Below are positions 37,884 through 47,198 of a stretch of DNA of 64,000 nucleotides, piece after piece. The notes beneath the pieces were generated by a model. That model ran no database searches. It saw nothing but the letters and a program-made list of their open reading frames with translations, and had not been told where the DNA came from. This DNA comes from Cellulophaga sp. HaHa_2_95. Its GTDB lineage: Bacteria; Bacteroidota; Bacteroidia; Flavobacteriales; Flavobacteriaceae. The DNA is taken from positions 3,968,001-4,032,000 of the forward strand of contig NZ_CP058988.1 in assembly GCF_019278565.1 (NCBI RefSeq), read 5' to 3'. Each line of letters starts with the position of its first letter. Positions within the stretch are counted from its first letter, which is position 1. The translations under genes were made by a program, and so were the position numbers.

Positions 37884-38243
37884 ATGAATTACCCTTTTCA
37901 CTTATACCTCTTAGCCGCAATTTATGTATTTGCAGGTGTTATGCATTTTATTAAACCAAAAACCTATTTGCGCATTATGCCCAGATACCTTCCCAACCCT
38001 AAGCTTCTAGTATCTCTAAGTGGCATAGCAGAAATAGCATTGGGTATTGGACTCTGTTTCCCGTCCACAAAAAATCTATCTATTTACGGAATTATAGCCA
38101 TGCTCGCTGTTTTTTTATTGGTTCACTTCTATATGCTTTCGGGCAAAAAAGAAGGTGCAGGTATCCCTAGATGGATTCTTATCTTAAGAATCCCGTTACA
38201 ATTCGGATTAATGTATTGGGCATACTATTACCTGCCATACTAA
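37884..38243 (+). CDS. DoxX-like small membrane protein
   Basis: This 119-residue protein has four hydrophobic segments and the DoxX-family pattern AGVMHFIKPKTYLRIMPRYL, then SGIAEIALGIGL. These proteins are four-helix membrane proteins of unclear role. The start is 2 bases after the previous stop. Confidence 0.82.
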   Translation: MNYPFHLYLLAAIYVFAGVMHFIKPKTYLRIMPRYLPNPKLLVSLSGIAEIALGIGLCFPSTKNLSIYGIIAMLAVFLLVHFYMLSGKKEGAGIPRWILILRIPLQFGLMYWAYYYLPY

Positions 38244-38292
38244 GGTAAAATTTTTTATCACAAAATACCTAGATAGTTTCTACCTTTATAAC

Positions 38293-38934
38293 ATGAAGGT
38301 AATTTCAACCAACTTAGGAAAATCAACCACCATACTGTGGAATGGTAAAGAAGAACAAACGGGGATCTACAAATACCCTACTTCCGAGGCTATACAGCTC
38401 TTAAATGAGGATGTTGCCAATGATACGGTAATTGACAGGAAACATCATGGCGGCGTTCATAAGGCATGCTACCTTTATTCTGCAGATCAATATCCGTATT
38501 GGAAAAACCACTATCCAGATTTAGAATGGGATTGGGGCATGTTCGGCGAAAACTTGACCATAGAAGGTCTCAATGAGTCTGAATTAAGAATTGGTGACAC
38601 GTATAAAATAGGTACTTCACTAGTCCAAATTACACAACCCAGAGAGCCTTGCTATAAATTGGGCATACGCTTTAATGATTCTAAAATCATCAAAAAATTT
38701 GTAGTCCATAACTATCCCGGCACCTATATTAAAGTTTTAGAAACAGGAACGGTTACCACCGGTGATGAAATGATACTTGTCTCCCAATCAGAAAATAGCT
38801 TAACTATAAATCAATACTATCAATTTTTATTTGCTAAAACTAAAGATCCTGAAGTGGTTCAATTAATTTTGAGCAATGATGCCTTACCTGAATACAAAAA
38901 AGAACGATTACGAAACTCACTAAAAACTCAATAA
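38293..38934 (+). CDS. MOSC-domain protein
   Basis: This 213-residue protein has the MOSC core: DRKHHGGVHKACYLYS, the FGENLT element and the candidate molybdenum-sulfur-carrier Cys in REPCYKLG. The family includes YiiM-type proteins that reduce N-hydroxylated compounds using molybdenum cofactor. The C-terminal extension (about 160-213) is typical of the YiiM form. A DUF885 gene follows 4 bases on. Confidence 0.9.
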   Translation: MKVISTNLGKSTTILWNGKEEQTGIYKYPTSEAIQLLNEDVANDTVIDRKHHGGVHKACYLYSADQYPYWKNHYPDLEWDWGMFGENLTIEGLNESELRIGDTYKIGTSLVQITQPREPCYKLGIRFNDSKIIKKFVVHNYPGTYIKVLETGTVTTGDEMILVSQSENSLTINQYYQFLFAKTKDPEVVQLILSNDALPEYKKERLRNSLKTQ

Positions 38935-38938
38935 TGTT

Positions 38939-40720
38939 ATGAAAAAAATTCTACTAATCAGCTTCTGCCTAATCAGCCTATACTCTTGTAAAGAAGAGGC
39001 TAAAAAAGAACCTGCTGTTGCTATGCACAATACAGAGTTTGACAGCTTACTCGAAAACTATTTTGAGGAGAGCCTAAAACTATATCCTTTAAATGCAACC
39101 TCACAAGGAGATGTGCGTTACAATGATATTTTACCTAATTTTTTAAGTGACGAATTCATTGCCTCTGAAAATAAATTTTATTCGGACTATAAACAAAAAC
39201 TAGCGGAAGTTAATGAGGAATCGCTTACGTCTAGCCAACAAATGAGTAAAGACATTTTACTTTGGGAATGCGATCGTAATTTAGAACGTTTAGGTTTTAG
39301 AGAAGAACTACTCCCTATCAATCAAATGTGGACCATGCAATTAATGATGGGACAATTAGCTAGTGGTGCAAGCTCGCAGCCCTTTAAAACAGTTGCAGAT
39401 TATGACAATTGGTTAAAAAGGTTAGATGCCTATACCACGTGGTTAGCCAGTGCTAAAGTAAGAATGGAAGAAGGTATGAAAACAGGTCATGTTCTGCCAA
39501 AATCATTAGTACTGAAAGTTACACCACAACTAAAAGACATGACAGAGCGCGATTTGGACAAACATTTGTTCTTCTCTCCAATAAAAAATATTCCAGAAAG
39601 CTTTTCTGATATTGACACAGACCGCCTGACAGAAGCCTATTCTGCTATGATTTCAGAAAAGATTATTCCTGCATACCAAAATCTATATGACTTTATGAAT
39701 ACGGAATATATGGCCGCAGCTAGAACAACTAGTGGCATAGAAGGTATTCCTAATGGAAAGGAATACTACGACTATTCTATAAAACTATATACGACCACAG
39801 ACATGACCGCTGATGAAATTCACCAATTAGGTCTAAGTGAAGTAGCACGTATTTCTTCTGAAATGGAGAAAATTAAAAAAGAAGTTGGTTTTGAAGGAGA
39901 TTTAAAAGCCTTCTTTGATTTTGTACGTAATAAAAAAGAATTAATGCCTTTTACTTCTCCAGAGCAAGTTATTGAAAACTTCAATAAAATTCATGAGAGA
40001 ATGAAACCTCAAGTGGATAAACTTTTTGGAAAACAACCCAAAACACCTTTTGAAGTTAGGAGAACAGAAGCATTCAGAGAGGCGTCTGCCAGCGCAGAAT
40101 ACAATCCTGGATCTATTGATGGCACGCGACCAGGTATTTTTTATACCCCAATACCAGACGTTACTAAATACAATATGTATTCTGATGAAGACTTGTTTTT
40201 ACATGAAGCCATTCCTGGGCACCACTTTCAAATTTCATTAACACAAGAAAATGAGGAGCTTCCTAAGTTTAGAAAAACATTATGGTATAGCGCTTACGGA
40301 GAAGGTTGGGCATTATATACCGAGTCTTTAGGTAAAGAACTTGGATTATACACAGATCCTTACCAATATTTTGGAATGTTAGGAGCAGAAATGCATAGAG
40401 CAATACGTTTGGTGGTAGATACAGGTTTGCATTCTAAAGGATGGACCAGAGAGCAAGCAATTGAATATTCTCTAGCTAACGAAGCAGAATCTGAGGCTGG
40501 TATAACTTCTGAAATTGAGCGTTACATGGCTAATCCTGGGCAAGCCTTATCCTATAAAATAGGACAACTTAAAATTATAGAGTTACGCGCTAAAGCAGAA
40601 AAAGAATTAGGAGACAAATTTGATATTAAAGAATTTCACAATCAAGTGCTAGAAACAGGCTGTGTGCCTTTAGCCTTATTGGAAAACAAAATTAATAACT
40701 GGATTTCAAATTCTAAATAA
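38939..40720 (+). CDS. DUF885 family lipoprotein (predicted metallopeptidase-like)
   Basis: This 593-residue protein has a lipobox Cys17 (LISLYSC) and the family signature LHEAIPGHHFQ near residue 422, a zinc-binding-like HE...HH motif, followed by YGEGWALYTE with a downstream Glu. DUF885 proteins are thought to be metallopeptidases, but activity is not settled. It follows MOSC by 4 bases, though the functions look unrelated. Confidence 0.88.
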   Translation: MKKILLISFCLISLYSCKEEAKKEPAVAMHNTEFDSLLENYFEESLKLYPLNATSQGDVRYNDILPNFLSDEFIASENKFYSDYKQKLAEVNEESLTSSQQMSKDILLWECDRNLERLGFREELLPINQMWTMQLMMGQLASGASSQPFKTVADYDNWLKRLDAYTTWLASAKVRMEEGMKTGHVLPKSLVLKVTPQLKDMTERDLDKHLFFSPIKNIPESFSDIDTDRLTEAYSAMISEKIIPAYQNLYDFMNTEYMAAARTTSGIEGIPNGKEYYDYSIKLYTTTDMTADEIHQLGLSEVARISSEMEKIKKEVGFEGDLKAFFDFVRNKKELMPFTSPEQVIENFNKIHERMKPQVDKLFGKQPKTPFEVRRTEAFREASASAEYNPGSIDGTRPGIFYTPIPDVTKYNMYSDEDLFLHEAIPGHHFQISLTQENEELPKFRKTLWYSAYGEGWALYTESLGKELGLYTDPYQYFGMLGAEMHRAIRLVVDTGLHSKGWTREQAIEYSLANEAESEAGITSEIERYMANPGQALSYKIGQLKIIELRAKAEKELGDKFDIKEFHNQVLETGCVPLALLENKINNWISNSK

Positions 40721-40745
40721 AGATTTTAGAATAAATTACAAAAGA

Positions 40746-40771
40746 AAAAGGGGAGCTTACGCTCCCCTTTT
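40746..40771. terminator. Bidirectional terminator after the DUF885 gene
   Basis: A perfect 11-bp stem (AAAAGGGGAGC with its complement) closes the loop TTAC, between convergent genes. Confidence 0.88.
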
Positions 40772-40819
40772 AGGTTTAAAAAAATTAACTCAACTTAACT
40801 TAAAACCAAATTTTCAATA

Positions 40820-41404
40820 TTATATACTTACATTTTCTGTGTAAACTCCTTTTGAATTTTTCACAGCGATAGTGTAATCACCTTTATGAGCTGTCTTGAA
40901 GTTTACTGCTTTTTCAACAATTAAAGTATCAGATATTTTTTGAGTGTATAATACTCTATCACTAGAATCATATACTTTTATCTCAACATCTTTCTTCTCT
41001 ACGTTTAAAAAGTTGATGTAAACCATGTTATCTTTCATTCTAAATACTGGCTTAATCACTTCATCCTTATTAAGGATACTGATAGATTCACCATCAATCA
41101 ATATAGAATAAGTAGTAACTTGTGTAGTATCATCTACCTTAAAGGTATATACTCCTGTTTCTAATTTGCTAAGGTCAAATTTCTTACGAAGAGAACTGCT
41201 TTGAACATTGCTATTAGAATAAATTACGTTATTGTTACTATCTAGGAATTGTATTTTTGTGTCTTTAGATACGATGTCTAATTCAAAAATTAAACTTTTT
41301 GCTTCCTTATCGGCTGCAACATTTAATTTTAGTTCATTGGCCGAAGCTGTAAAAGTGCCGAACACTAAAGCTGCCATTGCGGTAAATTTTAGAACTTTTT
41401 TCAT
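40820..41404 (-). CDS. Small secreted beta-rich protein, unknown function
   Basis: This 194-residue protein starts with a signal peptide (MKKVLKFTAMAALVFGTFTASA). The mature part appears to be two similar beta-sandwich-like halves, each with a strand pattern such as KIQFLDSNNNVIYSN and EIKVYDSSDRVLYTQ, resembling the extracellular sorting or DUF3244-like folds of Bacteroidota. It has no conserved catalytic residues that I can identify. A TATCTTTG -7 box lies upstream. Confidence 0.82.
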   Translation of the reverse strand: MKKVLKFTAMAALVFGTFTASANELKLNVAADKEAKSLIFELDIVSKDTKIQFLDSNNNVIYSNSNVQSSSLRKKFDLSKLETGVYTFKVDDTTQVTTYSILIDGESISILNKDEVIKPVFRMKDNMVYINFLNVEKKDVEIKVYDSSDRVLYTQKISDTLIVEKAVNFKTAHKGDYTIAVKNSKGVYTENVSI

Positions 41405-41443
41405 AACTGTTTGTTTTAGGAGGATTACTAATTATTTACATGG

Positions 41444-41451
41444 CAAAGATA
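41444..41451 (-). promoter_or_regulatory. -7 box (TATCTTTG) of the small secreted protein gene
   Basis: On the minus strand TATCTTTG matches TAnnTTTG, 40 bases before the start codon at 41404. The -33 partner is not clear. Confidence 0.5.
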
Positions 41452-41559
41452 TGTGGCATATTCAGTTAAAAGTGATGCGCGTTTTTCCAATTTCTATGCT
41501 ATATTAACATCATTACAATGCTAACATGACCTTAACGTTAATATAACACATATTTTAGG

Positions 41560-41567
41560 TAACTTTG
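41560..41567 (+). promoter_or_regulatory. -7 box (TAACTTTG) of the AraC-type gene
   Basis: TAACTTTG fits TAnnTTTG, 52 bases before the ATG at 41620. It is back to back with the promoter of the divergent secreted-protein gene. Confidence 0.5.
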
Positions 41568-41619
41568 CACCAGCGAAGCTAAATGAAGCCTATTTCTAAT
41601 TGTATATAAACTTAAAAGC

Positions 41620-42492
41620 ATGATACTACAAAAACCTACGTTTGAAGTTATTGCTCCAGATTTTGGACATTCTTTCACGTATCAGAAATTTGATGAGGAT
41701 AAACCCAATATGAATACGGTATGGCACTACCACCCTGAACTAGAACTGGTATACATTAATGGTGGTTCTGGAAAAAGACAAATTGGGAGTCACGTATCCT
41801 ATTACAATGATGGTGACCTTATATTAATAGGATCTAACCTACCACATTGCGGCTTTACCGATGGCACTACAGGAAACAAATCTGAAACTGTGGTACAGAT
41901 GAAGCAAGATTTTCTTGGTTTTGATTTTTTCAATATTCCTGAGATGAAAAAAATTCAAACCATTTTTGAAGCGTGTAAAGGCGGAATAGCTTTTTACGGT
42001 AAGACAAAAAAGAAGATTGGTGAGAAAATAGAAATTTTAGAATATCAAACAGATTTTCAAAAACTACTTTCTATCCTCAATATATTAAATGAACTAGGAA
42101 ACTCTGAGGAGTTTAAGCTATTAAACGCAGAAGGGTTCTCTATGGAGTCTTCCATGAAAGACAATGACCGTATTAATATGGTGTTCAATTTTGTAAAGAA
42201 TAACTTCAAAGAGGAAATTTCTTTAGAAACCATTGCAGATTTAACGAGTATGACGGTACCTTCATTTTGCAGATACTTTAAAAAGATTACTAAAAAAACA
42301 TTTGTACAGTTTGTAAATGAGTATCGTTTGGTACATGCATCAAAGCTTTTAGCAGAAAAGCCTATGAGCATTGCAGATGTAGCTTTTGAAAGCGGATTCA
42401 ATAATTTTTCGCACTTTAATAAATCATTCAAACAGTTTACAGGACAAAATCCTTCTGAGTACAGAAACCAATTAAAGTCGATTATACAATAA
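41620..42492 (+). CDS. AraC-family transcriptional regulator
   Basis: This 290-residue protein has an N-terminal cupin-like sensor (about 10-130) and the C-terminal pair of helix-turn-helix motifs: DLTSMTVPSFCRYFKKITKK and IADVAFESGFNNFSHFNKSF, ending with the family signature PSEYR. The effector is unknown, though the cupin type often binds sugars. Its stop overlaps the start of the AlkB-type gene by one base. Confidence 0.93.
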   Translation: MILQKPTFEVIAPDFGHSFTYQKFDEDKPNMNTVWHYHPELELVYINGGSGKRQIGSHVSYYNDGDLILIGSNLPHCGFTDGTTGNKSETVVQMKQDFLGFDFFNIPEMKKIQTIFEACKGGIAFYGKTKKKIGEKIEILEYQTDFQKLLSILNILNELGNSEEFKLLNAEGFSMESSMKDNDRINMVFNFVKNNFKEEISLETIADLTSMTVPSFCRYFKKITKKTFVQFVNEYRLVHASKLLAEKPMSIADVAFESGFNNFSHFNKSFKQFTGQNPSEYRNQLKSIIQ

Positions 42493-43091
42493 TGGCAAAC
42501 CTTTTTTCTGAAGCGCTTCACTTAAATTTACCAGATAGTGACCTTATATACTATCCTAATTTCTTTGATACCCATTCAGCAGATAACTATTTTGACATAC
42601 TTAAAGAACAAACACCTTGGCAACAAGATGATATAACCGTGTTTGGCAAGAAATATGCGCAGCCAAGGCTAACTGCATTATATGCAAATAATGACAAGAC
42701 TTACTCTTATTCTAGCATTTCAATGCGCCCACATGTATTTACTAAAGAACTGTTGCAGATTAAAAATGCAGTAGATACGCTTGCGCAAACAACTTTTACG
42801 ACTTGTTTACTAAATTTATATCGAGACGGTAAAGACAGTAATGGTTGGCATGCAGACAATGAAAAAGAACTAGGCCAAAACCCTATAATTGCTTCCATTA
42901 CCCTTGGAGAAGAACGTTTTTTCCATTTAAAACACAGAACCAACAAAAATTTAAAACATAAACTTTTGTTGGAACATGGTAGTCTCTTACTTATGAAAGG
43001 AGCAACACAACACCATTGGTTACACCAAATACCTAAAACTGCTAAACCTATTCAAGAGCGAATAAACCTAACCTTTAGGGTGGTGTATTAA
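42492..43091 (+). CDS. AlkB-like 2-oxoglutarate/Fe(II) dioxygenase
   Basis: This 199-residue protein has the iron triad His120-x-Asp122 (NGWHADNE) and His178 (HHWLHQIPK), and the 2-oxoglutarate-binding RINLTFR (Arg190, Arg196). This is the short ALKBH2/3-like form common in bacteria, which repairs alkylated nucleic acid bases by oxidative demethylation. It is coupled to the AraC-type gene by TAATG. It is not next to ada or other alkylation-repair genes. Confidence 0.93.
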   Translation: MANLFSEALHLNLPDSDLIYYPNFFDTHSADNYFDILKEQTPWQQDDITVFGKKYAQPRLTALYANNDKTYSYSSISMRPHVFTKELLQIKNAVDTLAQTTFTTCLLNLYRDGKDSNGWHADNEKELGQNPIIASITLGEERFFHLKHRTNKNLKHKLLLEHGSLLLMKGATQHHWLHQIPKTAKPIQERINLTFRVVY

Positions 43092-43094
43092 ATG

Positions 43095-43871
43095 TTACTC
43101 AAAAACTTCATTTAGAACTTTTGCTAGACGCAATCCGCCTTTTTGCAATTGTGTTTCTACAAGTCCCCAATATTTATAACTATAGGCATACCCTAGTTTC
43201 TCTCCAACCTCAACAGAAGCATATAACTCTGTTGCTAATCCTTTAGATTCTTCTACCCAGTCAAAAACAGTACCTTCTTGAATTTGCTTCTCCTCATCTT
43301 TGGTTAACTCTGGTAAGTTATCTGCAATCTCAGTGAAACTCATCCCGTAGTCATCAATCATATTACTATCCCAAAGTCGGTGTAAATTAGATCCTTTTCC
43401 AAACCACTGTATTTGTATATCATTACCGCCTTTATCCTCTTGCCTTCCCACATGCATGGGTTGGTGCAAGTCTCCTAATAAATGTACTAGAAATTTGAGG
43501 TAGAATACTTTATCTTCTTGCGAACTATTTTTATCTTTTACGATTGCAGCACATTTTTGAATTCCCATAACGATATCTCCGTATGGGCTAGGTGCTACTT
43601 CCGTATATTTTTTATCTGCAGGGTAATTTACATAATGCCAAGCACTAAACTCTCTATACTTTTTATCAGATTTTATATCGTCTGCATAGGTAGAAACTAA
43701 AGCTAAACTTTGTCCATCTAACAATTTTGCAATTGCTTTCTTCGCTTTTCTGCTTAGATGGCGTTGTGCAACTTCACCTGTTGTTCTATGTCCTGTTTTA
43801 GACCACTCTCCATCCGTAGAAAATACAAATTGAATGGATAGGGTTAATAATAAAATGGTAATTTTCTTCAT
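43095..43871 (-). CDS. S1/P1-type zinc nuclease
   Basis: I chose the ATG at 43871; the frame extends one codon to a TTG. The 258-residue product has a signal peptide (MKKITILLLTLSIQFVFS) and the zinc-site residues of S1/P1 nucleases: Trp23 and His28 (WSKTGHR), an Asp in TYADDI, His in AWHYVNYP, the HLLGDLHQPMHVG block, and HRLWDSNMID. These secreted enzymes degrade single-stranded nucleic acids and release nucleotides. It converges on the AlkB gene with 3 bases between stops. Confidence 0.93.
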   Translation of the reverse strand: MKKITILLLTLSIQFVFSTDGEWSKTGHRTTGEVAQRHLSRKAKKAIAKLLDGQSLALVSTYADDIKSDKKYREFSAWHYVNYPADKKYTEVAPSPYGDIVMGIQKCAAIVKDKNSSQEDKVFYLKFLVHLLGDLHQPMHVGRQEDKGGNDIQIQWFGKGSNLHRLWDSNMIDDYGMSFTEIADNLPELTKDEEKQIQEGTVFDWVEESKGLATELYASVEVGEKLGYAYSYKYWGLVETQLQKGGLRLAKVLNEVFE

Positions 43872-43986
43872 CAATTTAAAATTTACTCAATCTTTACATT
43901 TTTAAAGCTCAAAAATAAACAATACAACCTTAATGCATGATTAAGTCGTATATAGTTTTTAATATTTTAACTAAAAGTGCACACGC

Positions 43987-46233
43987 GTGATTTTCAAAAA
44001 AATTAAGTCTCCAATTCTACGGTATTTACTTCTAGCAGTAATAGGATTACTCCTCTTATTTATCCTATTCATTCTTAGTATTCGTATAGGATTATGGGGA
44101 GAAATACCTAGTAAAAAAGAGTTAGGAAATCTGGAATATCAAAAAGCAAGCGAAGTCTATGCTGCAGATAGTACGCTTATTGGCAAATATTATCTTTTTG
44201 ATAGGCAACCCATTCCGTTTGAAGAATTTCCTAAAAATCTTTTAGAAGCACTAATTTCTATTGAAGATGAACGTTTCTATTCTCATTCTGGTGTAGACTA
44301 TCCTAGTTTAATGCGGGTAGCTTTCAAATCTATATTAATGCAAGATAAAAGTTCTGGTGGAGGTAGTACTATCACCCAGCAACTTGCAAAAAACCTATAT
44401 CCCAGAGAAGAACGTAAAAACACCAATATTGCCGTAGATAAAATTAAAGAGATGTTTATAGCCGCTCGTCTAGAAGACATTTACAGTAAAGAAGAGTTGC
44501 TTTATCATTATTTAAATACGGTGAGCTTTGGTGATAATACGTTTGGTATTGAGAGTGCCTCTTTAAAGTTTTTCAATAAAAAAGCTAGGGATTTAAATAC
44601 TGAAGAAGCAGCCGTTTTAGTGGGGATGTTAAAGGCTACTTATGGATATAATCCTAGAGTATTTCCTGAAAATAGCTTAAAAAGAAGAAACTTGGTCTTG
44701 CAAGCTATGCAAAAAAACAATTTTATTTCAGCTACAGAAAAAGATAGCCTTATCGCTTTACCTTTAAAACTAGATTATAAAGAATTTAATTACAATGATG
44801 GACTTGCACCATATTTCAGAGAAGAAGTCCGCAAGCAATTGTTAGCTTGGAGTAGTACACAAAAAGAGCAGGGTCAGGAATATAACATTTACACTTCTGG
44901 TCTAAAAATCTATACGACCTTAGATTTTAAAATGCAACAACTAGCAGAAGAAGCTATGGTTGCACATTTGTCTACTTTGCAAAAAGATTTTGAAAAGAGT
45001 TATGGTAAAAATGCTCCTTGGCTTACCAATAAAAAACTCTTAGATAAGCTACTCAAAAGAACAAACGCTTATAAAAAGCTTAAAAAGGAAGGCCTCTCAG
45101 AAGATAAAATAATAGACTCTTTAAGCATCAAAAGAAAAATGACGCTCGCAGGTTGGGAGGGCGAAAAAACAGTTGAAGCCAATACATTAGATAGCTTGCA
45201 ACATTATTTAAAATATTTAAATACAGGATCTTTAGGAATAGACCCAACTACGGGAGCTGTAAAAACTTGGATTGGCGGCGTAAATTTCAAATACTTTAAA
45301 TACGACCATATTTCACAGAGTAAACGCCAGGTAGGTTCTACATTCAAACCCATTGTGTATACAGCCGCGTTAGAAAACGGAATAGCTCCCTGTACGTATT
45401 TTTCTGCACAAGAGGTAGCTTATGAAAATTTAAAAGGATGGTCCCCAAGTAATTCTGGCAGCAAAGACGAAGCCTACTTAAACTATTCTATGGAGCAAGC
45501 ATTGAGTAACAGTGTTAACACCGTAGCCGTAAAAGTATTAGAAGAAGTTAGTGTCTTAAAGGTTATACGACAAGCTAATAAAATGGGTATTCTAGAAAAA
45601 TTACCTAGCGAACCTTCTTTAGCTTTAGGAACAGGAGAAATAAAAATCACAGAACTTGCGGGAGCATACGCTTCTTTTGTAAATAACAGCAAGCCGGTGA
45701 CTCCATTTTTAATTCAGACCATTAGTAACAGTAAAGATTCTATTTTAGAAACTTTTAAACCTAAAATTGCCGATACCGAAGCATTTTCTTCTGAGACCAG
45801 ACAAACCATGATAGAAATGATGAAGGAAACTATTAATTCTGGTACAGCTTCTAGACTAAGAGACGCTTACAATTTACCGAATGCTATTGCTGGTAAAACC
45901 GGAACTACACAAAATAATAAAGATGCCTGGTTTGTAGGGATCACTCCAAAGCTTGTACATATTACTTGGGTAGGATTAGACAATCATGAATTAGGTTTTA
46001 AAAGTACTAGTTTAGGGCAAGGAGCAAATGCCGCCCTACCTATGTTTGCCTTATTACTGCAAAAGCTGAATAAGGATAAAGAATTTAATGCAATTACTAA
46101 AGCACAGTTTGAAACAACCTCTGACGAAGTATTGCAAAACCTCAACTGCGATCCTATAAAAAAAGACGGTTTCTTAAAGCGTTTATTTAAAAATCCTGAC
46201 AAGAAAAAGACCAAAAAGTTTAAATCCAATTAA
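43987..46233 (+). CDS. Class A penicillin-binding protein (PBP1a-like)
   Basis: The start is GTG at 43987; an in-frame stop lies 13 bases upstream, so no earlier start exists. The 748-residue product has an N-terminal membrane helix (about 11-33), a GT51 transglycosylase domain with catalytic Glu93 (EDERFYSHSG) and GGGSTITQQLAKNLY, and a transpeptidase domain with Ser451-x-x-Lys454 (STFK), SNSVNT and KTGTTQ. It builds and cross-links peptidoglycan. The C-terminal tail is Lys-rich. Confidence 0.94.
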   Translation: MIFKKIKSPILRYLLLAVIGLLLLFILFILSIRIGLWGEIPSKKELGNLEYQKASEVYAADSTLIGKYYLFDRQPIPFEEFPKNLLEALISIEDERFYSHSGVDYPSLMRVAFKSILMQDKSSGGGSTITQQLAKNLYPREERKNTNIAVDKIKEMFIAARLEDIYSKEELLYHYLNTVSFGDNTFGIESASLKFFNKKARDLNTEEAAVLVGMLKATYGYNPRVFPENSLKRRNLVLQAMQKNNFISATEKDSLIALPLKLDYKEFNYNDGLAPYFREEVRKQLLAWSSTQKEQGQEYNIYTSGLKIYTTLDFKMQQLAEEAMVAHLSTLQKDFEKSYGKNAPWLTNKKLLDKLLKRTNAYKKLKKEGLSEDKIIDSLSIKRKMTLAGWEGEKTVEANTLDSLQHYLKYLNTGSLGIDPTTGAVKTWIGGVNFKYFKYDHISQSKRQVGSTFKPIVYTAALENGIAPCTYFSAQEVAYENLKGWSPSNSGSKDEAYLNYSMEQALSNSVNTVAVKVLEEVSVLKVIRQANKMGILEKLPSEPSLALGTGEIKITELAGAYASFVNNSKPVTPFLIQTISNSKDSILETFKPKIADTEAFSSETRQTMIEMMKETINSGTASRLRDAYNLPNAIAGKTGTTQNNKDAWFVGITPKLVHITWVGLDNHELGFKSTSLGQGANAALPMFALLLQKLNKDKEFNAITKAQFETTSDEVLQNLNCDPIKKDGFLKRLFKNPDKKKTKKFKSN

Positions 46234-46294
46234 ATATAAATAAATATTTATTAAACTTTATTTAGTTTTATTTTAATTTTATTAAAATAATATA

Positions 46295-46325
46295 TACTTT
46301 TGTTACTAAACAAACCTGTTTAGTA
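46295..46325 (+). promoter_or_regulatory. Promoter and palindromic operator of the DUF2089 operon
   Basis: TACTTTTG (46295-46302) is a perfect -7 box (TAnnTTTG). It runs into a perfect palindrome, TACTAAACA / TGTTTAGTA with a 4-base spacer (46304-46325), covering the expected transcription start and ending one base before the ATG at 46327. This geometry fits repressor control, perhaps by the first gene itself. Confidence 0.7.
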
Positions 46326-46326
46326 T

Positions 46327-46599
46327 ATGAAAAAGTTGCCTGTGTTCTGTCCTAGTTGTGAAAGCAACTTATTAGTTAGTGAACTTTCGTGCTCTAGTTG
46401 TGATACTGTCATTTCTGGAAAATTTGACCTTCCTCAAATACTTCAACTATCTGCTGAGGATCAAGAATTTGTATTGCAGTTTGTTTTAAATAGTGGAAGT
46501 CTAAAAAAGATGGCCATTCAAATGAACATCAGCTATCCTACCATGCGGAATAAGCTAGATGACATCATTACATCCTTACAAGCTAATTCAAATTCTTAA
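46327..46599 (+). CDS. DUF2089-type zinc-ribbon/HTH protein
   Basis: This 90-residue protein has a zinc ribbon (Cys8-x2-Cys11 and Cys22-x2-Cys25) and a helix-turn-helix-like C terminus (SLKKMAIQMNISYPTMRNKL). It matches DUF2089, small proteins that look like transcription regulators. It is the first gene of an operon with a membrane protein (2 bases on) and a hydrolase, and a palindrome sits directly at its promoter. Confidence 0.88.
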   Translation: MKKLPVFCPSCESNLLVSELSCSSCDTVISGKFDLPQILQLSAEDQEFVLQFVLNSGSLKKMAIQMNISYPTMRNKLDDIITSLQANSNS

Positions 46600-46601
46600 G
46601 C

Positions 46602-47198
46602 ATGAAAACAGTCTTATTCAATCCTTTCAAAAAGTATCAAGAAAATTATTTATTTATACTTGGACTTGCTGCAACTCTTTTAGGTTCTTATCTGGGATAC
46701 TTTTTTAATGTACGTTATGATGGAGTTCTAGACGTGCATCTCGCAAATAATACAACCTCTTGGCAACCAGCCCTGGATAATTTGAGTAACATCGCCGTGC
46801 TAACTATTTTATTACTTGCCTTAGGAATGTATATGAACAGAAAGACACGGTTTATTGATATTCTGAACATCACTTTAATTTCAAGAATCCCCTTCTATTT
46901 AATTCCCTTTTTTAATGTAGGAGGTACTATGGAGCGTATCAATTCAGAGTTTTTAAATACATTGCTATCCGAACAAATTCCTGATTTTTCTACTCTTCCA
47001 TTAAATTCAGTGCTTACTTTAGGAATATTTGCGCTTATCAGTCTCCTTTTTATCATTTGGAGTATCTCACTATTATTTAACGGCTTTAAAATTGCTACAA
47101 ATGCAAAAAGCACAGTACATATTATTTTATTTTTCAGCTCAATCATCATTGCCGAAATTCTTTCTAAACTACTCATCACTAATCTAATTAACTCATGA
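46602..47198 (+). CDS. YIP1-like membrane protein
   Basis: This 198-residue protein has five hydrophobic segments (roughly 15-35, 60-78, 88-102, 132-160, 168-190). It resembles YIP1/DUF1282-type bacterial membrane proteins in size and layout, but no specific signature is certain. It overlaps the hydrolase gene by 4 bases (ATGA) and follows the DUF2089 gene. Confidence 0.75.
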   Translation: MKTVLFNPFKKYQENYLFILGLAATLLGSYLGYFFNVRYDGVLDVHLANNTTSWQPALDNLSNIAVLTILLLALGMYMNRKTRFIDILNITLISRIPFYLIPFFNVGGTMERINSEFLNTLLSEQIPDFSTLPLNSVLTLGIFALISLLFIIWSISLLFNGFKIATNAKSTVHIILFFSSIIIAEILSKLLITNLINS

